Positions 27,685-36,660 of a stretch of 64,000 bases of DNA are shown piece by piece. Under the pieces are notes generated by a model. The model searched no databases. It saw only the letters and a program-made list of their open reading frames with translations, and was not told the DNA's origin. Numbering within the stretch: the stretch's first letter is position 1; the number at the start of each line of letters is the position of its first letter. The stretch lies in assembly GCA_023420115.1 (NCBI GenBank), contig JAEZWR010000026.1, positions 1 through 64,000 on the forward strand, written 5' to 3'. The translations under genes were made by a program, and so were the position numbers. The DNA comes from Bacillota bacterium (GTDB lineage: Bacteria > Bacillota > Clostridia > Saccharofermentanales > Fastidiosipilaceae).

Positions 27685-28818
27685 TCATAATATACCTTCA
27701 ATAAAACTAGTTAATTCCTCACTAGACTCGAGCAAACTACAATTCAATTCAACAGACTTGGTATTATCAAATACAAAGTCCGCGTCATCTCTCAATTTAA
27801 AAATTCCACTATCTATTTTCTTCTTTTCTTTCTTGTCGAAGCGACTTTCAGAATCTCTTGATCTTGACTTTCTTATTTCACTAGGGGCATCAATATAAAT
27901 TAGCTTATAGTAATTTCCGAAGCAAATCTTCATCAGATTATCTATCTGCAATGAATAAATACTTTCCAATAAATACTTACTGACAGTATGATGGTTTGCT
28001 AAGTAATCAATCAACATCTGAATAGAATATAGTTCCCTAAATTTAATATTGTCTTTATCCACTAGCAATGAGGCTTGTAGAATAAAATACTTTATTTTCA
28101 ACAAAGAAAAGCCATATTTTTCTCTTATCTCAGCAGACAATCTTGACTTCCCCGATTCACTCAGACCAGTCAAGGACAGTAGACACGCAGGTGCAAAAAA
28201 AGCATTTAACTTAATTATTTCAGCAAAATATATTGATAATATATCCATCAATTCACAATAAGCTACCTCCTTATCTTCAGATAGCTTATCGACTGATATC
28301 TCCCTAATTAACGGTTTCTTATTAGCTTGATCCACTGCTGTCAAAAGCTCTAGATATGAATCAGCGTTATCCTCCCTAATAATGAAGCCTCTATTTCTAT
28401 GACAAAGCAAGTCCTGTAACGTGGCAATTAACTCTCTTCTTTTGCCTATCAAGCGAATACAAAGATTCTTCTGCTCTATATCCCCCATTCGATAAAAATG
28501 ATTGAGCAAACGATGTTTCTCAAAGTCATCTTCTCCATAACTTAGTAGGTACTCATCCAAGTCAACCCATTTAACATCAGCAAAATTCGCATCTTCGCTA
28601 AAATCAATTCGTATATATTTTGTTGAATTAATAGCAAAAATTTCATTGATTAACTTACTTTCAATCTTTGCCGATATAGCTTCCTCCACCTTCGTGACTA
28701 TATTTTCATTAGATAAGGACATACCCGCCTCAATCGAAATATATGGAGTTTCGCCTAAAAAATCAAAGAGGGCGATTTTTTTATCTATGATATTGAAAAA
28801 TAATACTTTATAAGTCAT
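27685..28818 (-). CDS. Unknown P-loop nucleotide kinase-like protein
   Basis: I recognise no named family for the whole protein. Residues about 215-377 look like a small-molecule or nucleotide kinase of the dephospho-CoA kinase/AAA_18 type: a P-loop GLSESGKSR, a strand ending LIYIDAPSEIRKSRSRD, a lid-like KKEKKKIDSG and DADFVFDN near the end. The first 200 residues have no obvious domain and are rich in Glu, Asp and Lys. ATG at 28818 (MTYKVLFF) is supported by GAGGA 5 nt upstream; ATG 28830 and TTG 28845 are alternatives. It is convergent with the LRR gene and downstream of the metal ATPase. Confidence 0.55.
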   Translation of the reverse strand: MTYKVLFFNIIDKKIALFDFLGETPYISIEAGMSLSNENIVTKVEEAISAKIESKLINEIFAINSTKYIRIDFSEDANFADVKWVDLDEYLLSYGEDDFEKHRLLNHFYRMGDIEQKNLCIRLIGKRRELIATLQDLLCHRNRGFIIREDNADSYLELLTAVDQANKKPLIREISVDKLSEDKEVAYCELMDILSIYFAEIIKLNAFFAPACLLSLTGLSESGKSRLSAEIREKYGFSLLKIKYFILQASLLVDKDNIKFRELYSIQMLIDYLANHHTVSKYLLESIYSLQIDNLMKICFGNYYKLIYIDAPSEIRKSRSRDSESRFDKKEKKKIDSGIFKLRDDADFVFDNTKSVELNCSLLESSEELTSFIEGIL

Positions 28819-29077
28819 ATAAGTCCTCATTCTAACAAGCCTCAAATTAAATGATTACTAGCCAATTAAGTTATTCATAAATATATTTTGTAATTGTGAA
28901 TACCAGTCAACATCATTTAAAGTAAGACGACAAGTTACGCTAAACAGCCTGCCTCTAGTTGAATGCCGAGAACAGGCTCTTAGCAAGATTATTTAAGTGT
29001 CATTATTTATTGAGTCATCAAATTGGGGTAGAACTTAAACGCGGGAGTGCTTTTTGTGATACCACCGTATTATATCC

Positions 29078-31006
29078 TTATTCAAACTTGCGATCATAAA
29101 GCAAGGCTGCAATCATAACCACAAAAATAGAACCCAAATTATGCACCAAGGCCCCAGTAGTTGGAGTTAGAATAGTCAGAATAGACAGAACAACGGCTAC
29201 TAGATTAATTCCCATTGCAAGACTTATGCTAAGTTTGATTGTCTTTAGTGTTGCAGCTGCCAAGCTCACAAGATATGGTACTTTCGCAATATCATCACTC
29301 ATAAGAGCAATATCCGCCGCGTCTACAGCTATATCGCTCCCCATAGCGCCCATAGCAACACTGACATCAGCTGTCTTTAATGCAGGTGCATCGTTAACCC
29401 CATCTCCGAGCATACATACACGTTTCCCAGCTCGCTGAAGCTGCTTTATATTTTTCACCTTATCTTCTGGCAGGAGATCTGCTTTTATCTCCTTTATACC
29501 TAACTTAGCTGCAAAATACGAAGCAGCTTTTTCATTATCTCCTGTAAGAAGGACTGTTTCTATTCCAAACTTATTCAACTCAGATATAACCCTCACAGCT
29601 TCATCCCTCAAGACATCCGCCAAAGCCAATACACCTAGAACCTCCTTTTCATCAGCAAGCAGCATTGTTGCCTTGCCCTCGGACCTATATTTGTTAAGAT
29701 GAACCCTTTCACCATCAGAAAGATGAAGCCCATGTTCATTCAATAGACTCTCACTTCCACAAATAAGCTTCCTATTATTTACAACAGCCAAAACTCCTCG
29801 GCCAAGAACCAAGTTGAACTCATCAGCCTCATATATATCCATATTCTTACGCCTCGCCTCTTGGTAAACAGCCTTGCCAAGTGGATGCTCACTCTTACTT
29901 TCAACAGAAGCAATAAGCCTAAGAACATCATCCTCGTTCATATCCTTGGAAAAAGACCTAATATCGCTAACTGCCAAGTTTCCATAAGTTAAAGTTCCAG
30001 TCTTATCAAAAGCTACCGCATCTATTTTCCCCAAAGTCTCCAGTGCTGTCCCCGACTTAATTATTACACCATTCTTGCTCGCCTGACCTATCGCCGCCAT
30101 AACAGCTGTTGGGGTCGCCAAAACGAGAGCACAAGAGCAGAAAACTAAAAGAATCGTCACCGAAGATATAATATTCGACGTGAACAAGTATGTAATTATT
30201 GCCGTCATCATAGATGCGGGAACAAGGTAACTTGCCCATTTGTCTGCCAAACGCTGAATAGGAGCCTGTTTCTTCTCCGCTTCCTGAACCATTCTAATCA
30301 ACTGTTTAAGAGAACTATCATCACCTACTTTAGTCGCCTCTATATCAATTGAACCGAAGCGATTAATAGTTCCACAATAGACATCATCTCCTATTTTTTT
30401 ATCCACAGGCAAGGATTCTCCCGTCATAATTGACTGATCTACAGATGTTTCCCCTGAAACTATTTTTGCATCAACAGGGATCTTCTCCCCTGGTAGAACT
30501 CTGATCAAGTCACCGCGTCTAACTTCTTCAGCATTTATTAACTCTTCACGCCCATTCTTTAGAACTCTAGCTTCAACAGGTGCAAGCTCAAGCAGATTCT
30601 TTAAGCCCTTTTTGGCCTTGTTAACAGTAGCCGTCTCGAGAATCGCACCGATAGCCATAATAAAGGCAACCTCTCCAGCAGCAAAAAGATCTCCAATAGC
30701 AATAGCCGCAGTCATAGCGATACTAATCAACAAATCTGACGAAATTTTACTTATACCTTTATGCGTAAAAAGAACTTTTATCGCCATAAAATAAATGGGG
30801 AAGCCACTTATAATAACAGTCACAAGCGAAGTCTGAAATGGAATAAACTCTCTTATTTTAGACGTCTTACCCATATGCTCCATAATATGAGGAATAAGAT
30901 CAATAAATAGAAATAGAGCTGCAATCAAGGTCATCTTCAAACTGGCAAGAAACTCGGCAAGTCTTTCTGCATATATAAAAATATTTTCTCTTCTAACTTT
31001 ATCCAT
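29078..31006 (-). CDS. Heavy-metal P1B-type ATPase
   Basis: This is a metal-pumping ATPase without an N-terminal metal-binding domain. It shows the TGES loop (MTGESLPVDKK), the phosphorylation site DKTGTLTYG, the His-Pro motif SEHPLGKAV and the hinge GDGVNDAPAL. In transmembrane helix 6 the usual CPC or SPC is CSC (CSCALVLATPTAV), so the metal specificity is uncertain. I chose ATG 31006 because AGG lies 8 nt upstream; GTG 31015 is possible. A divergent TetR-type regulator gene lies 288 bp away and may control it. Confidence 0.9.
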   Translation of the reverse strand: MDKVRRENIFIYAERLAEFLASLKMTLIAALFLFIDLIPHIMEHMGKTSKIREFIPFQTSLVTVIISGFPIYFMAIKVLFTHKGISKISSDLLISIAMTAAIAIGDLFAAGEVAFIMAIGAILETATVNKAKKGLKNLLELAPVEARVLKNGREELINAEEVRRGDLIRVLPGEKIPVDAKIVSGETSVDQSIMTGESLPVDKKIGDDVYCGTINRFGSIDIEATKVGDDSSLKQLIRMVQEAEKKQAPIQRLADKWASYLVPASMMTAIITYLFTSNIISSVTILLVFCSCALVLATPTAVMAAIGQASKNGVIIKSGTALETLGKIDAVAFDKTGTLTYGNLAVSDIRSFSKDMNEDDVLRLIASVESKSEHPLGKAVYQEARRKNMDIYEADEFNLVLGRGVLAVVNNRKLICGSESLLNEHGLHLSDGERVHLNKYRSEGKATMLLADEKEVLGVLALADVLRDEAVRVISELNKFGIETVLLTGDNEKAASYFAAKLGIKEIKADLLPEDKVKNIKQLQRAGKRVCMLGDGVNDAPALKTADVSVAMGAMGSDIAVDAADIALMSDDIAKVPYLVSLAAATLKTIKLSISLAMGINLVAVVLSILTILTPTTGALVHNLGSIFVVMIAALLYDRKFE

Positions 31007-31124
31007 AAATATCACCTACTAAAATCTAAGTAAATTCAAGCTGCAAACTAAATAAGATAAAAGCACTCTCGTGATCTCAGCCTAGAGCTTGACAAATACA
31101 CGAATTTACAAAACAATTAATTCG

Positions 31125-31207
31125 TTATCGAACATTTTGTACTATAATTTTAGCAAGTGTTTGAATAGATACAAGAATTAATCGAAATAAATGTCCATTA
31201 CCGAACA
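31125..31207. promoter_or_regulatory. Two direct repeats in the ATPase/TetR intergenic region
   Basis: TTATCGAACA (31125-31134) and TTACCGAACA (31198-31207) differ at one base and lie 73 bp apart, about seven helical turns. A TATAAT occurs between them (31143-31148). They may be operator half-sites for the adjacent regulator. Just before the regulator start, TTTAGGGGAAAA is repeated in tandem (31257-31284). Confidence 0.35.
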
Positions 31208-31293
31208 GATATCAATTATTGTCTACTTTAATAAAGTCAAGAGAAAAGTCTATGAAAAATTTTAGGGGAAAATTTAGGGGAAAATAAAAAACC

Positions 31294-31980
31294 ATGAGTA
31301 AGAAAAATGAATCTAAAATAACAAAGAATGAAAATACTAGAGATAGCCAACAGTTAAAATCAATTACAATAGATAGAAGACAGCTAAAAACACGAGCTTC
31401 GATATTTTCTGCCTTTGCAGACCTACTCGCCCAGAATAGCTATAGCAAAATAACTGTACAAGAAATAATTGACGAAGCAAATATCGGAAGAAGCACCTTC
31501 TATTCTCACTTTGAAACAAAAGATGACTTACTTCGCGCTCTCTGCGAAGAGCTTTTTGATCATATTCTTGATAGTTACAGAGGCTTGGAGAGTAAATATA
31601 ATTTCTTCTCCGATTGCCATAATCCTGTCTCCGTATTCGAGCATCTCCTCAGACATCTAAAAGAAAATGATAGAAATATGGTCAATCTTCTCAATTCCGA
31701 AAGCCGCGATATTTTCTTAAGATATTTTAAAAATAGTCTCATCAGCCTAATTAAAGAGCAATTCATGAGTCAAATAAATATTAGAAATCATAGTAGCACA
31801 CCAAATATAGATCTGAATGGTAAGATATCCAAAAAGATTAAAATCCCAGAGGACTTCTTAATTAATCACATTGCTGGAGCTTTCGTAGAAATGACACTTT
31901 GGTGGATAAAAGGTGGAATGAAACAAAGTACAGAAGAGCTAGATAAATATTTTAGAGCAGTAATAGAACCAATTCTTTGA
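31294..31980 (+). CDS. TetR family transcriptional regulator
   Basis: A basic N-terminal arm precedes the TetR DNA-binding domain (about residues 30-80) with the recognition region IIDEANIGRSTFYSHF. The C-terminal half, with LINHIAGAFVEMTLWWIKGGM, resembles the Firmicutes-type TetR ligand domain seen in DhaS-like regulators. It is divergent from the metal ATPase gene, the natural candidate target, although TetR proteins of this type are seldom metal sensors. AGGGG sits 13 nt before the ATG, a long spacing. Confidence 0.9.
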   Translation: MSKKNESKITKNENTRDSQQLKSITIDRRQLKTRASIFSAFADLLAQNSYSKITVQEIIDEANIGRSTFYSHFETKDDLLRALCEELFDHILDSYRGLESKYNFFSDCHNPVSVFEHLLRHLKENDRNMVNLLNSESRDIFLRYFKNSLISLIKEQFMSQINIRNHSSTPNIDLNGKISKKIKIPEDFLINHIAGAFVEMTLWWIKGGMKQSTEELDKYFRAVIEPIL

Positions 31981-31994
31981 TCTTATTTGAATAG

Positions 31995-32513
31995 TTATCT
32001 ATCTTTTTTAGGGACAAAAGCTTCCGCACACTCTTCAGCCTCTTTTCTTAAAATTGCTATACCATGAGGAATGGCAGCAGAGATAGCCTGCCAATTTTCA
32101 AGTGCCCCCTTGGGACTACCTGGAAGATTAATTATAAGTGTATTTTTCCTAATGCCAGACTCAGCCCTACTCAACATAGCCTTTGGAGTGATGCTTAAAG
32201 ATGCGAGTCTCATCGCCTCGGATATTCCCGGAGTTCTTCTCTCTATAACCTCCAAAGTAGCCTCTGGTGTAATATCACGAGGAGAAAACCCAGTTCCGCC
32301 GTTAGTTAAGATAAGATCTGCGATATCACTATCTGACCATCTTTTAAGTATATTTACAATAGAATCATAATCATCTGATGAAATTAAATACTCTGTTATC
32401 TCATAATCAAGATTCTCTAATTCAGCTCTAAGCAGTGGCCCAGTCTCATCAATTCTCTCATTCCTACTCGCCTTGTCACTTAAAGTCAAAATTGCGGCTC
32501 TTATTTTTCTCAT
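31995..32513 (-). CDS. Molybdenum cofactor biosynthesis protein, MogA/MoaB family
   Basis: The protein adenylylates molybdopterin before molybdate insertion. The 172 residues form the MoCF fold, with the hallmark TNGGTGFSPRDITPEA (TGGTG plus D-T-PE) and a C-terminal INLPGSPKGA. A GAGGG site lies just before the ATG. It is downstream of modABC on the same strand and should feed the Mo hydroxylase encoded at 2.3-6.4 kb. It is convergent with the TetR gene with only 14 bp between. Confidence 0.92.
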   Translation of the reverse strand: MRKIRAAILTLSDKASRNERIDETGPLLRAELENLDYEITEYLISSDDYDSIVNILKRWSDSDIADLILTNGGTGFSPRDITPEATLEVIERRTPGISEAMRLASLSITPKAMLSRAESGIRKNTLIINLPGSPKGALENWQAISAAIPHGIAILRKEAEECAEAFVPKKDR

Positions 32514-32564
32514 AATTCCCTCTACAAATCACAATATTTCTCAGATTATCAAATAGCACTTTAG

Positions 32565-33722
32565 CTACCTATCGAAAAATTTAAGTTCCTTTGGATAAAA
32601 AGCATACCTTGCTGGCTCATTATTCAGTCGCTGCCACTCGTCCCTACTTAAACATATTTCAAGATAATTATCATTCTCTATATAAGCATCATTAGCCAAA
32701 TAAGCTTCGTTATCCATATTCATTACATCACTAGAACGCACTATGGACGGCTCTAAAATTATACGCATACCACTAAAATCTGGCGATGAATGAACAAGCG
32801 TCCCCTTAACTCCTCCGAGTTCTTCTGGCTGTAGTCCCCAACTGTTAGGCGGACATGAAACCCATTTTTTCAATAATATATCCTGTTCACTATAATTTTT
32901 ATTCAAAATATCAGTAAGCCTGCACCTGAAACCACCCCAGTTATCAAAAACCAAGCAAGTATCAGTCTCGCTCACTGCGCCTAAACCTCTCTCAATATGG
33001 AAACTAGAAAAATTTCTCATTGAAAAAAGCTCGCCCGTAGCCCTACAAGTCGGTTGAGATATCGCATCTTCTACAGATAAACTTTCAACTATCTCTCCAT
33101 TATCCATTACAAATAAGTCCTCACAAAAATGCATAAGCTCATCTGCTGAATGAGTAACATATATCATGGGAATATCTGAATTTTCAAGAAAGATATCGAG
33201 ATTTCTCTGAATAAGATATTTTTTCTTCGAATCAAGTGCAGAAAGGGGTTCATCAAGAAGCAGAAAATCAGGCTTACTAGCCAAAACTCTGGCAAAAGCC
33301 AAGCGCTGTTTCTGTCCTGAAGATAAGAAGTCAGGATACAAATTTGCCAAGTCTTCTATATAAAATTGTTTCAGATATTCTTTTGCCTTTGCTTTCCTTT
33401 CTGACCTATTACCTTTGATAACAAAGGCAACATTATTAAGAACTGTCATTCCCATAAAAGGAAGATAGTCTGAAAAAAGATACGCTGTTTTTCTCTCCTG
33501 AGCAGAAAGATTAATTCCTCTATCCGAATCAAAGAGGACCTTACCTTGACATACTATTCTCCCACTATCAGGCTTCATCAAGCCCGATATACATTGCAGT
33601 GTCATAGATTTTCCACAACCAGAGCTTCCTAGCAAGCCAGCTCGTCTCGACTTCTGACTGAACTTAACACGAAGATTAAATTCTCCGCACTTTTTTTGGA
33701 TATCAAGATCAAGAAAATTCAC
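32565..33722 (-). CDS. modC: Molybdate ABC transporter ATP-binding protein
   Basis: This is the ATPase of molybdate import. Motifs are Walker A GSSGCGKSM, a signature with LSSGQKQR in place of LSGGQ, Walker B FLLLDEPLSALD and an H-loop YVTHSADELMHF. The last 150 residues form a regulatory domain of the TOBE/MOP kind, but the sequence is divergent. The start is GTG 33722, which overlaps the modB stop (GTGA). The operon order is modA-modB-modC, probably continuing to the mog-type gene. Confidence 0.9.
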   Translation of the reverse strand: MNFLDLDIQKKCGEFNLRVKFSQKSRRAGLLGSSGCGKSMTLQCISGLMKPDSGRIVCQGKVLFDSDRGINLSAQERKTAYLFSDYLPFMGMTVLNNVAFVIKGNRSERKAKAKEYLKQFYIEDLANLYPDFLSSGQKQRLAFARVLASKPDFLLLDEPLSALDSKKKYLIQRNLDIFLENSDIPMIYVTHSADELMHFCEDLFVMDNGEIVESLSVEDAISQPTCRATGELFSMRNFSSFHIERGLGAVSETDTCLVFDNWGGFRCRLTDILNKNYSEQDILLKKWVSCPPNSWGLQPEELGGVKGTLVHSSPDFSGMRIILEPSIVRSSDVMNMDNEAYLANDAYIENDNYLEICLSRDEWQRLNNEPARYAFYPKELKFFDR

Positions 33723-34393
33723 TTTAACCTCTGCTCCCGTCTTTTGTATCTTCTCAAAAAGAGTTCGCTAAACAACATCAACAAAATTGAAAATAATATC
33801 AAGTAAAATGACCACCTATATGCAGCTTGAAAGTCATTGTTACTCACTGCAGTATATATAGCTAGTGACATAGTCTGAGTTACACCTGGGATATTACCAG
33901 CAATTAGAGATGTAGCGCCAAATTCCCCAAGTGCCCTGCAAAAAGTTAGAACTAGCCCCGATAAAACAGCTGGACTGATTTCTGGTATTAGCAAACAAAA
34001 AAATATTTTTAGTTCAGAAACACCTAATGTTCTAGCACAAGCTAAGGTTGCAAAGTTCATCTGGTCAAAAGCGGCTCTCCCGCTCCTATAAAGTAGAGGA
34101 AATGAAACTACAGCAGAAGCTAATATTGCTCCTCTAAGACTAAAAATCATTGGTAACCCTATATTTTTTAGAAAAAGCCCCAAGGGGCTCCTGTTCCCAA
34201 AAGAAATTAGAAGCAGGAAACCCACTACGGTAGGTGGCAAAACCATCGGCATCGAAAATAGACAATCCCAAAAAACTGGAACTTTTGATTTAGATGTGAC
34301 AAACCACGCTATCGGAAGTGCAGTTATGAGAACAAGGACTGTCGCCAAAATCGATACTTGTAGCGATATTAGCAATGGACTAAGTTCTGACAT
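33719..34393 (-). CDS. modB: Molybdate ABC transporter permease
   Basis: This 224-residue permease has five to six helices. MPMVLPPTVVGFLLL and the EAA-type loop ARTLGVSELKIFFCLLIPE match ModB. Its ATG immediately follows the modA stop (TAAATG), and its stop overlaps modC, so all three are translationally linked. It forms the membrane channel for molybdate, or tungstate, import. Confidence 0.93.
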   Translation of the reverse strand: MSELSPLLISLQVSILATVLVLITALPIAWFVTSKSKVPVFWDCLFSMPMVLPPTVVGFLLLISFGNRSPLGLFLKNIGLPMIFSLRGAILASAVVSFPLLYRSGRAAFDQMNFATLACARTLGVSELKIFFCLLIPEISPAVLSGLVLTFCRALGEFGATSLIAGNIPGVTQTMSLAIYTAVSNNDFQAAYRWSFYLILFSILLMLFSELFLRRYKRREQRLK

Positions 34394-35287
34394 TTATTTC
34401 ACCATTTTGAAACCATATTTTTCAAAAATACTTGCTGCCTCGTCACTTTGTAAAAAGTCGGCAAAAAGACCACTCTCTTTAATATGCGACGAAGTTTTTA
34501 TTATTGCCAAAGGATATATAACAGGTTTATGTGAACCCTCTGGTGCCTCGGCTACAACTTTAACTTCTTTGCTAATTGCAGCATCTGTTGCATAAACCAC
34601 ACCACAATCCGCGGCCGCCTGTTCTGTCCATGCTAAAACCGTACGAACATCACTGCCAAGACTGGCTTTTTTGCTAACCTCTTCCCAAATGCCAAGAGAC
34701 TTGCACGCTTCTTCTGTATATTGACCAACTGGAACATTCTTGTCACCTATTGCAATCTTCTCAACTTTAGAAGATGCGAGATCAGCAAAGTCTGTAATAT
34801 TTTTATCGCTGTCTTTGGGAACAATAAGAACTAATTTATTCTCAAGTAAATCTTTACTGTCCTTGCTATCTACTAGATCCTGCTCTACAAGTGCATCTAC
34901 CTGCTTCTTTCCTGCTGATAGGAATAAATCTACCTCCGCTCCCTGCTCTATCTGCTGTTGCAACTTTCCTGAAGATCCAAAATTGAAGAGAAGTTTGATA
35001 TTTGGATATTTCAACTTAAACTCTTTTTCTAATTCCTTAGAAACATCGGTTAAGCTTGCTGCGAAAGATATATTTAGTGTCACTTCTTCTGACCCTGATG
35101 ACTCAGACTTTGCTTCGGTCTTAGATTGAGAGCTTGTTTCAGATTCAGACTGAAGCTCTTGCTGACTCGTGCTAGTTTTTGTCCCCTCTTCTGTCGACTT
35201 CTTGCTTGTTTCTTTGCCACATGACGTCAAAATAGTAGCTGATAGCAAAACCATCGCCAAAATAGAAGATACTTTTCCCTGCTTCAT
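34394..35287 (-). CDS. modA: Molybdate-binding lipoprotein
   Basis: The signal peptide ends in a lipobox (ILTSC, Cys23), followed by a Ser/Thr/Glu-rich linker of about 45 residues that tethers the binding domain to the membrane. The binding domain starts NISFAASLTDVSKELEKEF, the typical ModA opening with the oxyanion-binding Ser residues (AAS, and FGSSGKLQQQIEQGAEVDLF). Length is normal. GAGGTG precedes the ATG. It is first gene of the modABC operon and divergent from the MoeA-like gene. Confidence 0.95.
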   Translation of the reverse strand: MKQGKVSSILAMVLLSATILTSCGKETSKKSTEEGTKTSTSQQELQSESETSSQSKTEAKSESSGSEEVTLNISFAASLTDVSKELEKEFKLKYPNIKLLFNFGSSGKLQQQIEQGAEVDLFLSAGKKQVDALVEQDLVDSKDSKDLLENKLVLIVPKDSDKNITDFADLASSKVEKIAIGDKNVPVGQYTEEACKSLGIWEEVSKKASLGSDVRTVLAWTEQAAADCGVVYATDAAISKEVKVVAEAPEGSHKPVIYPLAIIKTSSHIKESGLFADFLQSDEAASIFEKYGFKMVK

Positions 35288-35316
35288 AATTATTCACCTC
35301 GAAAATTACGATACAA

Positions 35317-35356
35317 TGTAAGATAACTTTACAAAGACCAATAAGCGTATTATATT
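35317..35356 (+). promoter_or_regulatory. Promoter with overlapping inverted repeat, modA/MoeA-like divergent region
   Basis: For the plus strand, TTTACA (35328-35333) and TATATT (35351-35356) are 17 bp apart. The -35 overlaps an inverted repeat, TGTAA and TTACA (35317-35333), that could bind a regulator controlling both divergent molybdenum units. The regulator is not in the window. Confidence 0.5.
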
Positions 35357-35399
35357 AAAAAGCAAGACGCTATTAAATACTCAGTAGAAAGTTTTTAAA

Positions 35400-36395
35400 A
35401 TGAAAAAAATACGAGTTCAAGATGCAGTAGGAAAAGAGCTTTTTCATGATCTAACTGCTATCCAAGCAGATGGCAAAAAAGGAGTTCAATTTCCTAGAGG
35501 GCATATTATTAGGGAAGAAGATATTCCAACACTTTTGAATATGGGTAAGGACAATATTTTTGTCGCTGAAGAAGATGAGAACTATGTCCACGAAGAGGAT
35601 GCCGCCGAAACGGTCCTCGATTTATGCTACGATTCATCATTAGAGAAAAGGGGCCCTGCCGAAGGTAAATTCACTCTGCACTCCCGCCATAATGGCCTAT
35701 TTATTGTAAATAGAGAAGGACTCCTAGCAATTAATCGCACGCCAGACTATACCTTCGCAAGTATCAAGCACGCAAGCCCCGTAAAGTCTGGTGACATGGT
35801 TGTAGGAGCGAGAATTGTCCCCCTTACAACTAAACAAGAAACTGTCAATTTAGCTCGTTCTAAGGCCCAACTATTCAGACCTATTTTCAAAGTTTTGCCC
35901 TACATTAATAAGCCAACTGGATATATAATCACAGGAAATGAAATATATTTTGGAAGAAAAGAAGATGCGTTTGAAAGTATTTTAGATAATAAGCTGGCAA
36001 CTTATGGTGCCGACAAACTTGACTGTATCTTATGTCCTGACGACATTGATGCTATCTGTAATGCAGTAAAAGTTCTAAAAGAAAAAAATTGCGAAGTAAT
36101 TCTTATGACAGGTGGTATGTCTGTTGATCCAGATGATCTCACTCCAACAGCAATCAAGAAAATGAGCGACTGCTTCCTATTTCAAGGTCTACCTATCCAG
36201 CCGGGCAATATGCTGACTGCTGCTTATTCCGGAAATAGCATACTGATAGGTGTACCTGGGGCTTCTATGCATGCCAAAGTAACTGCCCTCGATATTTTAT
36301 TGTCACGTGTCTATTCTGAATATCCAATATCAAAAGATGACTTCATCGAAATGGGTGAGGGTGGCTTATCTGTCTGCAAGACATGGCCACTATGA
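35400..36395 (+). CDS. Molybdopterin-binding protein, MoeA-like C-terminal domain
   Basis: The C-terminal half (about residues 165-320) is a MoCF/molybdopterin-binding domain, with LMTGGMSVDPDDLTPTAI and GVPGASMH. The N-terminal half resembles the small proteins fused to this domain in clostridial Mo hydroxylase clusters rather than full MoeA, which is about 70 residues longer. It probably helps insert or modify the cofactor for the xanthine dehydrogenase family enzyme. It diverges from modA across a 112-bp shared control region. Confidence 0.85.
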   Translation: MKKIRVQDAVGKELFHDLTAIQADGKKGVQFPRGHIIREEDIPTLLNMGKDNIFVAEEDENYVHEEDAAETVLDLCYDSSLEKRGPAEGKFTLHSRHNGLFIVNREGLLAINRTPDYTFASIKHASPVKSGDMVVGARIVPLTTKQETVNLARSKAQLFRPIFKVLPYINKPTGYIITGNEIYFGRKEDAFESILDNKLATYGADKLDCILCPDDIDAICNAVKVLKEKNCEVILMTGGMSVDPDDLTPTAIKKMSDCFLFQGLPIQPGNMLTAAYSGNSILIGVPGASMHAKVTALDILLSRVYSEYPISKDDFIEMGEGGLSVCKTWPL

Positions 36396-36456
36396 GTTAC
36401 TTCCACTCCTTACCATAACAGATAATAAAAAAGATCCCAATTTATTCCATATTAAC

Positions 36457-36492
36457 GAGGCAGCTTCTCTATCATTGTGAAGAAACTGCCTC
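36457..36492 (+). terminator. Hairpin after the MoeA-like gene
   Basis: GAGGCAG and CTGCCTC pair, with further TTCTC/GAAGAA pairing inside. The following TAATTTCAT is only moderately T-rich, so it is a likely but imperfect terminator. Confidence 0.55.
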
Positions 36493-36660
36493 TAATTTCA
36501 TATATTAATATGACAACAATCTTAACTAAATAACTTGATATAAATTCAATAGTATATTTATGTCTTATTTTATATTATAATACCCATTTTAACGGTTAAA
36601 TTTTCTATTACGGTGTTTTCTAAAGAACTTATTTTAAATCATTAGAAAGGTTCAACTTAT

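Noticed and set aside
29045..29075. T-box-like sequence GGTGGTATCAC on the minus strand
   Set aside because: It matches part of the T-box antiterminator core, but the region upstream is the coding end of the metal ATPase and the next gene is not an aminoacyl-tRNA synthetase or amino-acid gene. No specifier stem is visible.
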